Source: a bacterium (GTDB lineage Bacteria > SAR324 > XYD2-FULL-50-16). From it: a stretch of DNA of 64,000 nucleotides. The notes beneath the pieces were generated by a model, which ran no database searches, was not told where the DNA came from, and saw only the letters and a program-made list of their open reading frames with translations. The stretch spans positions 6,259 to 70,258 of the forward strand of contig JAJRZQ010000019.1 in assembly GCA_024275165.1 (NCBI GenBank). Direction: 5' to 3'. Of this stretch, positions 16,101-24,152 are shown piece by piece; position 1 is the first letter of the stretch; the number at the start of each line of letters is the position of its first letter. The position numbers and the translations under genes were made by a program.

Positions 16101-17640
16101 TGTTTAAGCGGGTAATGGTCACCCCCGCCTTTTTTGTTTCCGCCAACGCCAACTCAAAGAGGTTGTCGCGAAACATGGTTTGTTCTCGATAGACCAAAAC
16201 CAAAAGCAGATATCGGCTCTCTATGTCGGTCAATAGGGCTTGTAAAAAGGAAATACTGCTGGCGTCGGCCCAATGAAAGTTATCTAAAAAAATAACAATG
16301 GGGACGCTCAAACCGGCAAAGGCCTCAAAAAACTTCGTGCAGGCATAGACAAAACGCTTTTGGGTTTCTGCCGAGTCCAACTTAGGTAAGGGATCAAAAG
16401 AGCCGAGCAGGAATTTGAGGTCTGGGAGGAAATCAACCATCACTCCGGCGTTTTTACCTAAAGCGGCTTGAAAAGCCCTTTTGGATTGTTCCAAGGTTTG
16501 CTCGTCTTGGGCCAGAATCTGCAACACCAACCCCTGCAAGGCCTTTTGCAAACAGAAATAGGGGGTATCTTTATGGATTTTTTCAAAGGAGCCGGGTACA
16601 AAGTATCCCTTTGTCGTGGCCACGGGCTCTCTTAACGATTCGATCAGGCTGGTTTTACCCACTCCGGGCTTCCCCTCGACCAACACGACTTCAACCTGCC
16701 CTTGAGAAATACGCTCAAAAGCTTGGAGCAATTGGGCTAAATTTTCTTCCACTCCATAAAGGTGCGTAGGGATTTGAAAACGACCTTCCGTGTCGGAGCC
16801 CTCGGGCGTAAAATCAGCAACGGGCAACCCCCGTTCGACCTGCGTGAGAATGCGGGTGAGGTCGCGAGAAAGGTTTTTTGCCGATTGATAGCGATCTTGT
16901 GGATTTTTTTGTAAAAGCTTTTCAACGACCTTGATTAAGGGCGAGGGGAGGTCTGGATTGGATTCCAGTAGCTTTTGGGGTTGCAAGTCCGCTGGTCTGT
17001 AGGTCTGGGGAGAGGGGGCCGCCCCGTTAAAGGGGATTTGCCGCGCCAAGAACTCGTAGAGGATGCCTCCCAAGGAGTAGAGGTCTGCCCGGTGGTCGAC
17101 CTGATCCAGGGCATCTTCCAGGAGTTCGGGCGCTCTGTAAGTGAAATAAGCTTGCTCTACCCCTCGGTTGGGTTGGGGCTGTTTTCCCGCTTTTTCAAAG
17201 CCGTAAAAACCAATGAAACGGATCTCCTTTAAACTTTTGCCCACTAAAATGTTGCCGGGGGTTAAGTCTTGGTGATAAATCTGCGCTTGGTGGAGTTGAT
17301 GAAGTTGATCGGCAATGGCGATACATAAAGAAAGGATGGAAGTGAGGTCGAGGTTCCCGTCTTCAATGAGTACCCGCAAAAAAACCATCCCTAAATCAGG
17401 GTAGACAAAACCTAAATGCTGGTTGACGAATAGATATTCTAAGGGCTTTAAGATCTTGGGGGATTGCGCCTCATCGTCGATTTTTAGGCTCTGCAAGCTG
17501 GCGAGTTCATCTAAGGAGGATTCTTTTTTTAGGATTTTAATCAATACGGGGCGCTCGTCGCTGCTGCGCACGCCTTTAAAGAGGATGGAAAAGGGGCCGT
17601 CGTGAATTTCTTCGATGCTGTGGTAGTTGGAAAAATGCAT
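13114..17640 (-). CDS. Kinase-like / AAA ATPase / GAF multidomain signalling protein
   Basis: 1508 residues. Residues 1-270 form a Ser/Thr kinase-like domain: lysine in VLIKIL, catalytic loop YHQDLTPGNILV with Asp and Asn present, but the Mg-binding DFG is replaced (FIGFYGFEKA). Next is an AAA ATPase (Walker A GKPGVGKTS near residue 325; Walker B IVIFLDNFHW near residue 460), a long helical TPR-like region (about 700-1270), a GAF domain (about 1300-1440) and a C-terminal coiled coil. This is the architecture of large PknK-like sensor kinases. The missing DFG aspartate makes catalysis doubtful. It is followed by the STAS gene and preceded by a lipoprotein gene three bases away. Confidence 0.87.
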   Translation of the reverse strand: MHFSNYHSIEEIHDGPFSILFKGVRSSDERPVLIKILKKESSLDELASLQSLKIDDEAQSPKILKPLEYLFVNQHLGFVYPDLGMVFLRVLIEDGNLDLTSILSLCIAIADQLHQLHQAQIYHQDLTPGNILVGKSLKEIRFIGFYGFEKAGKQPQPNRGVEQAYFTYRAPELLEDALDQVDHRADLYSLGGILYEFLARQIPFNGAAPSPQTYRPADLQPQKLLESNPDLPSPLIKVVEKLLQKNPQDRYQSAKNLSRDLTRILTQVERGLPVADFTPEGSDTEGRFQIPTHLYGVEENLAQLLQAFERISQGQVEVVLVEGKPGVGKTSLIESLREPVATTKGYFVPGSFEKIHKDTPYFCLQKALQGLVLQILAQDEQTLEQSKRAFQAALGKNAGVMVDFLPDLKFLLGSFDPLPKLDSAETQKRFVYACTKFFEAFAGLSVPIVIFLDNFHWADASSISFLQALLTDIESRYLLLVLVYREQTMFRDNLFELALAETKKAGVTITRLNIHSMTVEDTLRLLEDTVGGGQNNHELAEILTHATNGNPFFIKQLLQSFYDKELIRFNRLSNRWEWEVRQIRDAAAFGDVVSLMSDKLKTLPQKTLEVLKQAACLGVRFDLKTLSWAVGKSKGKLYNYLAEAIQAGLLAEEMEFRDFQDPNNQAFHFTHSRIHQATMELFNPAEKKQAHLKIGRHLLKHTQTSQSDQLFTLVGHLNQGLALVTASEERHQLAKLNLQAGINAKAAAAYETAWRYYTIGVNLLSEDSWQTDYELTKELFLRGAESEYYSGNVEAAIPYFEVLKSHVQSEAERLEVEKTKLNLYIQTTKHKEAIELGIQCLQHFFNETIPPNEAELTIRAHMMMMEIEQSFAQSKIENLPFMGTMPRGQDQELMQFISLMLPAAYLIKRNLWVVLTLTMVRLTLEKGNSAVSPIAYMNYAVLLCSGLEDYAKGYAVAEMALRLAEKYESKDLLAQLYLLFGAYISHWRGRARGNIGFLKKAMTAGMNQGDLHTVAEGIEFSLVTKLFTGQPLEELRKEVKTHLDFTEQIKDPELFQIMQMMDIPLLLCQSLDQGQEPNTRLEHQDELLESLKKQKNTIALQWFHLLAAMIEFHLGKPSQALTWIQASDKLIGGYSQLAVPEHYFYYSLILLSNYSHYSQEEKKRYWDILKNNRDRLQNFAEASKVNFEDKYLLIAAEMAGVAGNPLEAMNLYDAAIKAAQKNHFIQVEALILERAALYFLQRKKETIAKAYLQEAYHAYIKWGARAKVTLLERKYFNLLRADSNLVPLKAPHKKALEPLKRTMPSYFDLSTLYKAFESISLEISFEKILANLFRMILENSGAQKGYFLVEQKGALIIRAKGSNEVDPPVTLCSFAYENSKHLSHKVISYVQRTGKSVLLGDALKENFLGYDAYIQKERPKSILALPIAHHSHFIGILYLENNRVTHAFSHEKVEFLTLLNSLVAITMENSSLYADLANSTLDLSRSKQSLEEKIVQLEQQLKQAKAAK

Positions 17641-17643
17641 AGG

Positions 17644-18261
17644 CTATTTTGCGGGGCAAACCCAAAAGCCGGAGCTTGCGCCTTTTTCGGCTTGATTGAT
17701 CTCACTTAAACTGCGTGCCGCTTGTACCCCCAGCGCCTGGGCAAGCTCTTTGCTCTGCGCTTGAGGGTAACGGGGTTGTTGACCCTGCTCCAACATTTGA
17801 TCACTGAGGAGGTACAACAAGAACTCCACTCCTTCTGCGTAAAAAGGGCGACCGGTGTTTTCAAAGAGACGAAAGGAAATCTCTCGATTGGTCAAGGGCC
17901 GGCAGGCTAGCGCCTTTTGAGCCGTTTGCAAGCTCTTTGGGTTGGGCGACCGGGCAAAAGAAACCCAATAAAATCGCCATTTTAACCGTCGGCTTTCCCT
18001 TAAGCGCGGTACCACAGAAGGGGCAAAGGGCTCTAAAGGGTGTTTAAATTGGCGGCGGGCTTGATAATCCGCCCCCTTTGCCAAGTCCTTAGCCCGTTCC
18101 CAATTCGGCTGTATCTCAAGGTAACTCATGCCCCTTCGCCCCTCAAGAGTTTTTTTCCAATTATCTTGCGGCGCGTAGTCCAAAGGGATCAAGTAAGGGG
18201 CCAATCGAGTCTGCGTTGAGCAGGCGATTAAAAGGGGGAGCAAAAACAAGCAGAGTCGCAC
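17644..18261 (-). CDS. Hypothetical lipoprotein
   Basis: I do not recognise the family. The 205-residue product has a lipoprotein signal (LFLLPLLIACS, Cys near residue 14) and a mostly basic, helical mature part without clear motifs. It lies between aroB (one base away) and the large kinase-like gene (three bases away), so it is probably part of one minus-strand transcript. The predicted site is a membrane-anchored periplasmic location. Confidence 0.72.
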   Translation of the reverse strand: MRLCLFLLPLLIACSTQTRLAPYLIPLDYAPQDNWKKTLEGRRGMSYLEIQPNWERAKDLAKGADYQARRQFKHPLEPFAPSVVPRLRESRRLKWRFYWVSFARSPNPKSLQTAQKALACRPLTNREISFRLFENTGRPFYAEGVEFLLYLLSDQMLEQGQQPRYPQAQSKELAQALGVQAARSLSEINQAEKGASSGFWVCPAK

Positions 18262-18262
18262 C

Positions 18263-19384
18263 TTAGGCCTGAATGGTCTGGTCGATCAATTTTCCTCCTT
18301 CGGCTAAGTAGGCTTTCCAGGCCTCCCAAAGTTCAAGGGGTTGAATTTCCTTCATCAAGCTGCATTGCCCTAGGGCGTTTAAACCTACGAATTTCAACCC
18401 CTGGGCCCCGACTTTTTTATCTAAACCGAGGATTTTTAAAAATTCTTCTTTTTTAACGGGGTTTAAGCTTAAGCGAACCCCTAAGCGGGATAAAAAGCCT
18501 TGCATGAGTTGGTGGTCTCGTTCATTTAAAAATTTTCTTCGGGCAGAAAACCACAAAGCGAACTCCATGCCGGCCAGCACCGCTTCCCCATGCAGGCAGC
18601 CTTGGTATTGGGTAAAGGTTTCAATGTAATGGCCTAAGGTATGCCCAAAATTCAGCATGGCTCGGTTCCCCCTTTCGGTTTCATCTTCTTCGACAATTCT
18701 GGCCTTGACTTCTAAAGAGCGCTCAATCGCCTCCTTGAGTAAGCTGGGGTCGCCTTTGAGTTCTTCGGGGGTCAATTTATGAACCAACTGGAACAAAAAG
18801 GCATCGGCAATAAAGGCGTGCTTGATCAATTCTGCGTATCCGGCAACAAATTCCCGTAAAGGGAGGGTCTTTAAAAAGTCGATGTCGATGACCACCGCGA
18901 AGGGTTGTTTAAAGGCCCCGATAAAGTTTTTCCCCGCGGCGTGATTGTAGCCCGTTTTCCCCCCGATGCTGCTGTCTACCTGAGATAAAAGCGTAGTGGG
19001 GATTTGTAGGTAAGGGATCCCGCGCATATAGGTCGCCGCGGCAAAGCCAACCATATCCCCAATTACGCCGCCCCCAAAAGCGACCAAAAGGCTTTGCCGA
19101 TGCGCCCCGCTACGGGCTAAGAAATCATAGATCTTCGCAATGGAGTCCTCGTTTTTATAGATTTCACCATCGGGCAGCACCAATTGATGCACCCCGACTC
19201 CGGGCAGTAAACGGCTCATGAATTCAGGGTAGATTTCTTCAATCTGATCGTTGGTGATCACAAAAATATCTTGGATCCCTTTATGTTCCAATAGCTGGGT
19301 TACCGTGGATTGAAGGATCCCTTGCCCCACGGTAATGGAGTAATGATACTGACTTCGTTTTAACTGAATTTGTAATGTTTTCAT
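18263..19384 (-). CDS. aroB: 3-dehydroquinate synthase
   Basis: AroB cyclises DAHP to 3-dehydroquinate in the shikimate pathway, using NAD+ and a divalent metal. The 373-residue length is normal. Visible motifs are the nucleotide-binding GGGVIGDMVGF (about residues 104-114), the PTTLLSQVDSSIGGKTG stretch, and metal ligands in the AELIKHA and NFGHTLGH segments (the latter near residue 247). It starts just after the acylphosphatase gene and is followed closely by the lipoprotein gene. Confidence 0.94.
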   Translation of the reverse strand: MKTLQIQLKRSQYHYSITVGQGILQSTVTQLLEHKGIQDIFVITNDQIEEIYPEFMSRLLPGVGVHQLVLPDGEIYKNEDSIAKIYDFLARSGAHRQSLLVAFGGGVIGDMVGFAAATYMRGIPYLQIPTTLLSQVDSSIGGKTGYNHAAGKNFIGAFKQPFAVVIDIDFLKTLPLREFVAGYAELIKHAFIADAFLFQLVHKLTPEELKGDPSLLKEAIERSLEVKARIVEEDETERGNRAMLNFGHTLGHYIETFTQYQGCLHGEAVLAGMEFALWFSARRKFLNERDHQLMQGFLSRLGVRLSLNPVKKEEFLKILGLDKKVGAQGLKFVGLNALGQCSLMKEIQPLELWEAWKAYLAEGGKLIDQTIQA

Positions 19385-19387
19385 AAA

Positions 19388-19663
19388 TTATCGTATGGTA
19401 AATCGAGATGGCGCCGGTGAGGGGGACCAGGGGATAGGGATTACTTCTTCAACCTTAGCCCAGGGGGAGCCTTGACAAGACCAGGTCAATAAAGCCTCTA
19501 GGGCTTCTGGCCGGCCCCAGGCATAAATTTTGACCTTTCCGTTGTTTAGGTTTTCCACGCTTCCTGTGAGCCCAAGTTTTTGAGCCTCTTTTTGGCAATA
19601 GCTGCGAAAGCTCACTCCTTGTACTTTTCCTGAAACTTGAATTTGTAATCCTTGAGGTTGCAT
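19388..19663 (-). CDS. acyP: Acylphosphatase
   Basis: This small (91-residue) enzyme hydrolyses acyl phosphates. The family signature VSGKVQGVSFRSYCQKEA (residues about 10-27) supplies the phosphate-binding loop and catalytic Arg, and GSVENLNNGKVKIYAWG carries the catalytic Asn. The frame is open further upstream, but the ATG at 19663 gives the normal acylphosphatase length; the upstream extension crosses the miniature repeat at 19746. It is tightly linked to aroB (three-base gap). Confidence 0.88.
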   Translation of the reverse strand: MQPQGLQIQVSGKVQGVSFRSYCQKEAQKLGLTGSVENLNNGKVKIYAWGRPEALEALLTWSCQGSPWAKVEEVIPIPWSPSPAPSRFTIR

Positions 19664-19745
19664 GTTTAGGTTTTGGCGTTGATCTTGCTTTTGTAAGAAG
19701 CCTGAATGATTCGCTATCGTTGCAAAAGTGCGGCAAAATATCTTA

Positions 19746-19772
19746 GGAAACTCTGAAAAACACGGAGGTTCC
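19746..19772. repeat. 27-bp miniature copy of the dispersed hairpin repeat
   Basis: This 27-bp unit starts GGAAACTCTGAAAAAC and ends GGAGGTTCC, matching one end of the 211-bp repeats at 46257, 53928 and 57291. Its ends pair with each other as a hairpin. It is flanked on both sides by CTTA (19742-19745 and 19773-19776), or TTAG with a one-base shift, consistent with a target-site duplication. It lies between acyP and the gene at 19936. Confidence 0.7.
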
Positions 19773-19935
19773 CTTAGAGTACGCATAAGGATTTGCCCTG
19801 AAATATCTAGTTCGCAGTCAGGCTATTTTGCGTCAAGGCGATCTTTTTGTCTACCAATGCCGATGCTTTAAACCTTGGCCAAACCAATACATCGGTTTAT
19901 ACTTTGATCAAATCTTAGTTTTTTTCGAGTCTTTT

Positions 19936-21249
19936 ATGAGCGAAAACGCAGCAGCCCAAAATACCGACAAAACCAAACTGGACTCTCAGGCCAAAGTAAA
20001 TGAGTTGGCTGCTTTTGAAGCGAGCTTAAATAAAAAGCTCGCTCAGGTTTCGGATATCCCCATTCCCGGAATGGGCGAGAGTTGGTATTTATCCCCCATT
20101 GTGAAAAATAAGGGTTCCAACTTAAATATTCTGCATTTATTTGGTAAGAAAAAAATCAGTGATGAAGAGCTGATCGAACTCCGAAAAACCTCGATTCTAC
20201 AACCGGGAAATACCCAAACCAAGGTACAGAAACTCAAAAAACAATACCCCGGGAACCCGGAACTGATGATGATCAGCGCCATCTGCACCCAAGGGATGAT
20301 GGCCAACTCCGGTATGGGCAAACAGCTTGAGGGTTATAAAGCCGCCACCCGTGACGCGGGTACCGCTTTGATGAGCAACGGATTGAGCCTCTATAATGCC
20401 GAAAACTTCATCAAGCTTTATTTTATGATGTTGGAGCGTTATAAACGAGAGCAAAATAAGGTTTTTGACGAACTGCGCCACGACCCCCGCCTACAGGCGC
20501 AAAAGCAAAAAATGGCGCATGAGATGCAACTGGTCGATTACCTCACGATGGATCGGAAAAAGAGCTTGAACATCCTCGCTCACCTGAAAAAAAAGATTAA
20601 AAGCAGCGCCTACTCCCAATATTTTGATGTTTTTAGCGTTGCCAAAGCTTGCCAAATGATCAGCGACGGCAAACAGAAAGAAACCCTCGACTTTTGTTCC
20701 GCCGGGGAATTCATTGCCTATCTTTATGCCTTGGCGATTGCCTTTGCTAAAATTCCGATTCTTTCTCCCCTAGTGGATCAAATTTTAGAAGGCATGAACA
20801 CCAGCAATATGGGGGTTCGTTTGCGCCGGGTCTCGGTTTCTTCGGTACGGCATTTTTCTCAGTTGCGTATTGCCGCGATTTTAAACGAGCAAACCAAGAT
20901 GAAAAAATTGGGCAGCATGATCTACCAAGAAAACTTGACCTATGTTAAAAAAATGGAGAACGCGGCTCTTTACCAGGTCTATGAAACAGACCCTTTTTTC
21001 AATCTTGCCCACATGGCGGAGTTGACCTTTGGGCTTTACGAGAGTTCGGACCAACCCAAAATTGTGAGAAACGCGATTGTGGCCATGGAAACGGTGATAA
21101 AAAAAGACATGAGCCCCAATCATGTTTTTACGGAACTGGCAAAAACCCATACCTATAAATTGGGAGAACTGATTGCCAGTGGGGAAACGCAGTCCAAAAC
21201 AGATTCGGCGGAGGCTCCAAGCAAGGCGCATTCTCAAGGTTTGCCCTGA
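19936..21249 (+). CDS. Uncharacterised 437-residue protein
   Basis: I do not recognise this protein. The frame opens at 19828, but the ATG at 19936 is preferred because the upstream stretch is unlike the rest of the protein. There is no clear signal peptide. It is largely helical with conserved-looking charged helices, a hydrophobic stretch near residue 260 (EFIAYLYALAIAFAKIPILSPLV), and a polar Ser/Ala-rich tail. Its end overlaps the end of the convergent hemH by 16 bases. A cytosolic or membrane-associated location is a guess. Confidence 0.7.
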   Translation: MSENAAAQNTDKTKLDSQAKVNELAAFEASLNKKLAQVSDIPIPGMGESWYLSPIVKNKGSNLNILHLFGKKKISDEELIELRKTSILQPGNTQTKVQKLKKQYPGNPELMMISAICTQGMMANSGMGKQLEGYKAATRDAGTALMSNGLSLYNAENFIKLYFMMLERYKREQNKVFDELRHDPRLQAQKQKMAHEMQLVDYLTMDRKKSLNILAHLKKKIKSSAYSQYFDVFSVAKACQMISDGKQKETLDFCSAGEFIAYLYALAIAFAKIPILSPLVDQILEGMNTSNMGVRLRRVSVSSVRHFSQLRIAAILNEQTKMKKLGSMIYQENLTYVKKMENAALYQVYETDPFFNLAHMAELTFGLYESSDQPKIVRNAIVAMETVIKKDMSPNHVFTELAKTHTYKLGELIASGETQSKTDSAEAPSKAHSQGLP

Positions 21250-22256
21250 ATGATTTCAACTAAGGCCTGGGCAAACAGGTCTGTGCTATTGAGCGATTCC
21301 ACTAAGGTAAATTCTTCCCCTCCCAGGGCTAAAAATCGTTCCTTTTCCCCTATGGCCAGTTCTTCTAAGGTTTCTAAACAATCCGCGACAAAAGCGGGGG
21401 AAAACACCACCAGTTTTTTGACTTCCTCTTGAGCTAGCTTGCTGAGGACTTGATTGGTCGCCGGGCCGATCCACGCGGCTTTGCCTAAGCGAGATTGAAA
21501 GGCGACTTCGTATTGGTCGGGGCGCAACCTTAAACCTTCTGCGATGAGGCGCGCGGTGCAAAAGGCCTGAGCCCGGTAGCAATGGGCGTTGCGCGGGGTT
21601 AAGCTTTGGCAGCAGTCCGGGCTTGCCAGGCAGCCCCCTTTTGGGTCCGCCTTTTGGATCTGGCTTACGGGGAGCCCGTGAAAGCTGAACAGCACCTTGT
21701 CAAAGGGTTTCCGCAAGTAGGCCTTTCCCTGCTCCACCCAGGCGCGAATAAAGGCGGGGTGGGAGTAAAACTCGGGGATGATCTTCAAGGAGGGGTAAAC
21801 CTGCCAATCTTGTATTTCCCGCAATAAAGCCTCCACCATACTGCCCGTGGTGGCGCTCGCCTGCTGGGGGAAGAGCGGCAAGAGGGTAATGCTTTGCGCC
21901 CGCTCTTGCGCTAGCTGTTTGAGTAGAGCTTGCAGGCTCGGCTCTCCATAGCGCATGACCAATTCAACCCGGTGGCTTTGGCCTAGCAGGGCTTGCACCT
22001 TGGCGGCCAGTTTTTGACTGTGGGCAATCAGGGGGGAGCCCTCTTCTGTCCAAATTTGCGCGTATTTCGGGGCCACCTTAGAGGGCCGTTTGCGCAAAAT
22101 CACCCCGTGAAGCAGCAGGGTTTTAGGAAGAGGCGGCAAATCCAAAACCCGATCATCACCTAAAAACTCGCGTAGATATTTTTTTACCGCGGCCTCTGTT
22201 GGGGCTTCTGGACTGCCTAATTGGGCCAAAATCAAAACATTCTGAGGGATGGTCAT
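21234..22256 (-). CDS. hemH: Ferrochelatase
   Basis: HemH inserts Fe2+ into protoporphyrin IX in the last step of the classical haem pathway. The 340-residue length and motifs match: N-terminal NVLILAQLGSPEAP, YAQIWTEEGSPL, the VLFSFHGLPVSQI segment with the invariant metal-binding His near residue 188, and the late FSPAFVADCLETLEE with the catalytic Glu. It is transcribed divergently from panC; only about 50 bases separate the starts. It implies the cell makes haem. Confidence 0.93.
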   Translation of the reverse strand: MTIPQNVLILAQLGSPEAPTEAAVKKYLREFLGDDRVLDLPPLPKTLLLHGVILRKRPSKVAPKYAQIWTEEGSPLIAHSQKLAAKVQALLGQSHRVELVMRYGEPSLQALLKQLAQERAQSITLLPLFPQQASATTGSMVEALLREIQDWQVYPSLKIIPEFYSHPAFIRAWVEQGKAYLRKPFDKVLFSFHGLPVSQIQKADPKGGCLASPDCCQSLTPRNAHCYRAQAFCTARLIAEGLRLRPDQYEVAFQSRLGKAAWIGPATNQVLSKLAQEEVKKLVVFSPAFVADCLETLEELAIGEKERFLALGGEEFTLVESLNSTDLFAQALVEIIQGKP

Positions 22257-22306
22257 AGTACAAAAGGAATGATATTTCTAAGCTACTTTTTGAGGAAAAA
22301 TATAAC

Positions 22307-23149
22307 ATGATCATCGCAAAAGAGCCAGTAGAAGTCCGCGCCTATATTCAGTCCAAACCAGGGGCAGCCGTGGGTTTCGTGCCCACCATGGGATATTTGC
22401 ACGAGGGGCACCTGAGCTTGGTGGAACGAGCGAAAAAAGAAAACGATACGGTGATTGTGAGTCTTTTTGTCAACCCCACCCAGTTCAACAATCCCTTCGA
22501 CCGGGAACAGTATCCCAGAAAAGAGCAAGCCGACCAAGAGATGTTGCGAGCCGCGGGGGTGGACTTGCTCTTTCAACCGAGCGTCGATAGCATGTACCCC
22601 TCTGGTTTAAATACACAAGTAGAGGTATTGGGCCTCACCGAGGTTTTGGAAGGGGCTCATCGCCCCGGTCATTTTTCCGGGGTCACCCTCATTGTCGCCA
22701 AGCTCTTTAATATTACCTCCCCTACCCGCGCTTACTTTGGCTTAAAGGACTACCAGCAGTTGAAGGTGATTGAGCAAATGACTCAAGACCTCAACTTCCC
22801 TGTAGAGGTGGTTGCCTGCCCCATCCTTCGCGACCCGGACGGGGTGGCGATGAGCAGCCGCAACGCTCGCCTGACTCCCTTGCAACGGCAAGCGGCCAGG
22901 GGGTTGTATCAGTCCTTATGCCATGCCCGCAGACGATTGACAACAAGCAACCCCCCGACTTTAGAGCAATTGCGCGCGGAGATGAAAGAGATCCTCCAAC
23001 AAGCGGGGCAGAGCGAGATTGATTATATCTCCTTTAATGACGCGGAGACTCTGCGACCCCTCAGCGAGGTCAAAGGCCCTCTGCTGATCTCCCTGGCCGT
23101 GTTTTTTGGCCCCCTGCGCTTGATCGACAATCTGCGGCTTGATTTGTAA
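22307..23149 (+). CDS. panC: Pantothenate synthetase
   Basis: PanC joins pantoate and beta-alanine using ATP to give pantothenate for coenzyme A. The 280 residues include the N-terminal PTMGYLHEGHLSLVERA with the nucleotidyl-transferase HxGH motif, and the MSSRNARL loop (about residue 183) that acts like KMSKS. Its TAA stop overlaps the next ATG by one base (TAATG), so tilS is translationally coupled. Confidence 0.95.
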   Translation: MIIAKEPVEVRAYIQSKPGAAVGFVPTMGYLHEGHLSLVERAKKENDTVIVSLFVNPTQFNNPFDREQYPRKEQADQEMLRAAGVDLLFQPSVDSMYPSGLNTQVEVLGLTEVLEGAHRPGHFSGVTLIVAKLFNITSPTRAYFGLKDYQQLKVIEQMTQDLNFPVEVVACPILRDPDGVAMSSRNARLTPLQRQAARGLYQSLCHARRRLTTSNPPTLEQLRAEMKEILQQAGQSEIDYISFNDAETLRPLSEVKGPLLISLAVFFGPLRLIDNLRLDL

Positions 23150-24105
23150 TGGATCCCCAGACCTACCAAGTCTTTCAGCGCTTTGCCAAGCAAGGGGTCT
23201 GGCAAAAAGATCAGGGCTTGATTGTCAGCCTCAGCGGAGGCCCCGACTCGGTTTATCTCTATCGTTTTTTATCCGAGGTGGCCCAAAAAATACCCTTGAG
23301 GCTCTACCCCGTCCACTTCAATCATAAAAAGCGCCCCCAAGCGGAGAAGGAAGCGGAGTTCTGCCAAAAGCTGGCCCGCTTTTTGGGGCAAGAGTTGATC
23401 TTAATCGAAGCAGAGGGCGAGTTTCAGGGAAATTTTCAGCAAGCGGCCCGGAAGTGGCGCAAAGAAGAACTGCTCTACTGCAAAGAAAAGCACCATTGCG
23501 CATACATCGCTCTAGGACACCAGGCGGATGATGTAAGCGAAACCATGCTATTTCGGCTTTTGAGAGGAACAAGCCTGTTCAGCTTAGAGCCCATGAAGGA
23601 GCTTGACCCTCCCTTTTTTCGCCCCCTCCTCCGCTGGAGCAAAGCTGAAATCCTAAAGCGTCTGGCAGGTTTAGAGCAAACTTATTGCCACGACCTTTCA
23701 AATGAAAGCCCCCGCTACCGTAGAAATCAACTGCGGATTGAACTGCTTCCCCTGCTCAAAGAGCTGGCTTTGGGGGATTTGAATGAAAAATTAGGGCAGA
23801 TTGCCCAAGAAGCGGGGCTGCTAAAAGAGGCCTTTGAGCATTATCTCCCCCCAGTAGGGTACGGCGACTCCTTGCCCTATGCCCAGGTGTCGTTGTTGCC
23901 CACTCTTTTCGCGCGGGAGTTGATCCACCGTTTTTTGCTCCATCACGGTTTGACCGAGATTCACCGCGGTCAAATCGAAGAAATCCATAGCCTGGTGCGG
24001 CAGGGTCGGGGAGGCTGGCGATTGGCGATGAAAGGCGGCAAGGCTTGGGGGGAGAAAAAACAACTTTGGGCTAAAAAAAATGACTCTCTAGGGGAACTTT
24101 ATTGA
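23149..24105 (+). CDS. tilS: tRNA(Ile)-lysidine synthase
   Basis: TilS converts C34 of the CAU-anticodon tRNA-Ile to lysidine so that it reads AUA. The PP-loop ATP motif SLSGGPDS is near residue 27, and the helical substrate-recognition region follows (GHQADDVSETMLFRLLRGT near residue 123, RYRRNQLRIELLP near residue 183). At 318 residues it is the short form, lacking the extended C-terminal domain of the E. coli enzyme. It overlaps panC by one base. Confidence 0.92.
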   Translation: MDPQTYQVFQRFAKQGVWQKDQGLIVSLSGGPDSVYLYRFLSEVAQKIPLRLYPVHFNHKKRPQAEKEAEFCQKLARFLGQELILIEAEGEFQGNFQQAARKWRKEELLYCKEKHHCAYIALGHQADDVSETMLFRLLRGTSLFSLEPMKELDPPFFRPLLRWSKAEILKRLAGLEQTYCHDLSNESPRYRRNQLRIELLPLLKELALGDLNEKLGQIAQEAGLLKEAFEHYLPPVGYGDSLPYAQVSLLPTLFARELIHRFLLHHGLTEIHRGQIEEIHSLVRQGRGGWRLAMKGGKAWGEKKQLWAKKNDSLGELY

Positions 24106-24152
24106 ACATGGTATGCTTCTGGAATTGACAAACGACCTATTTACTCGATTCC

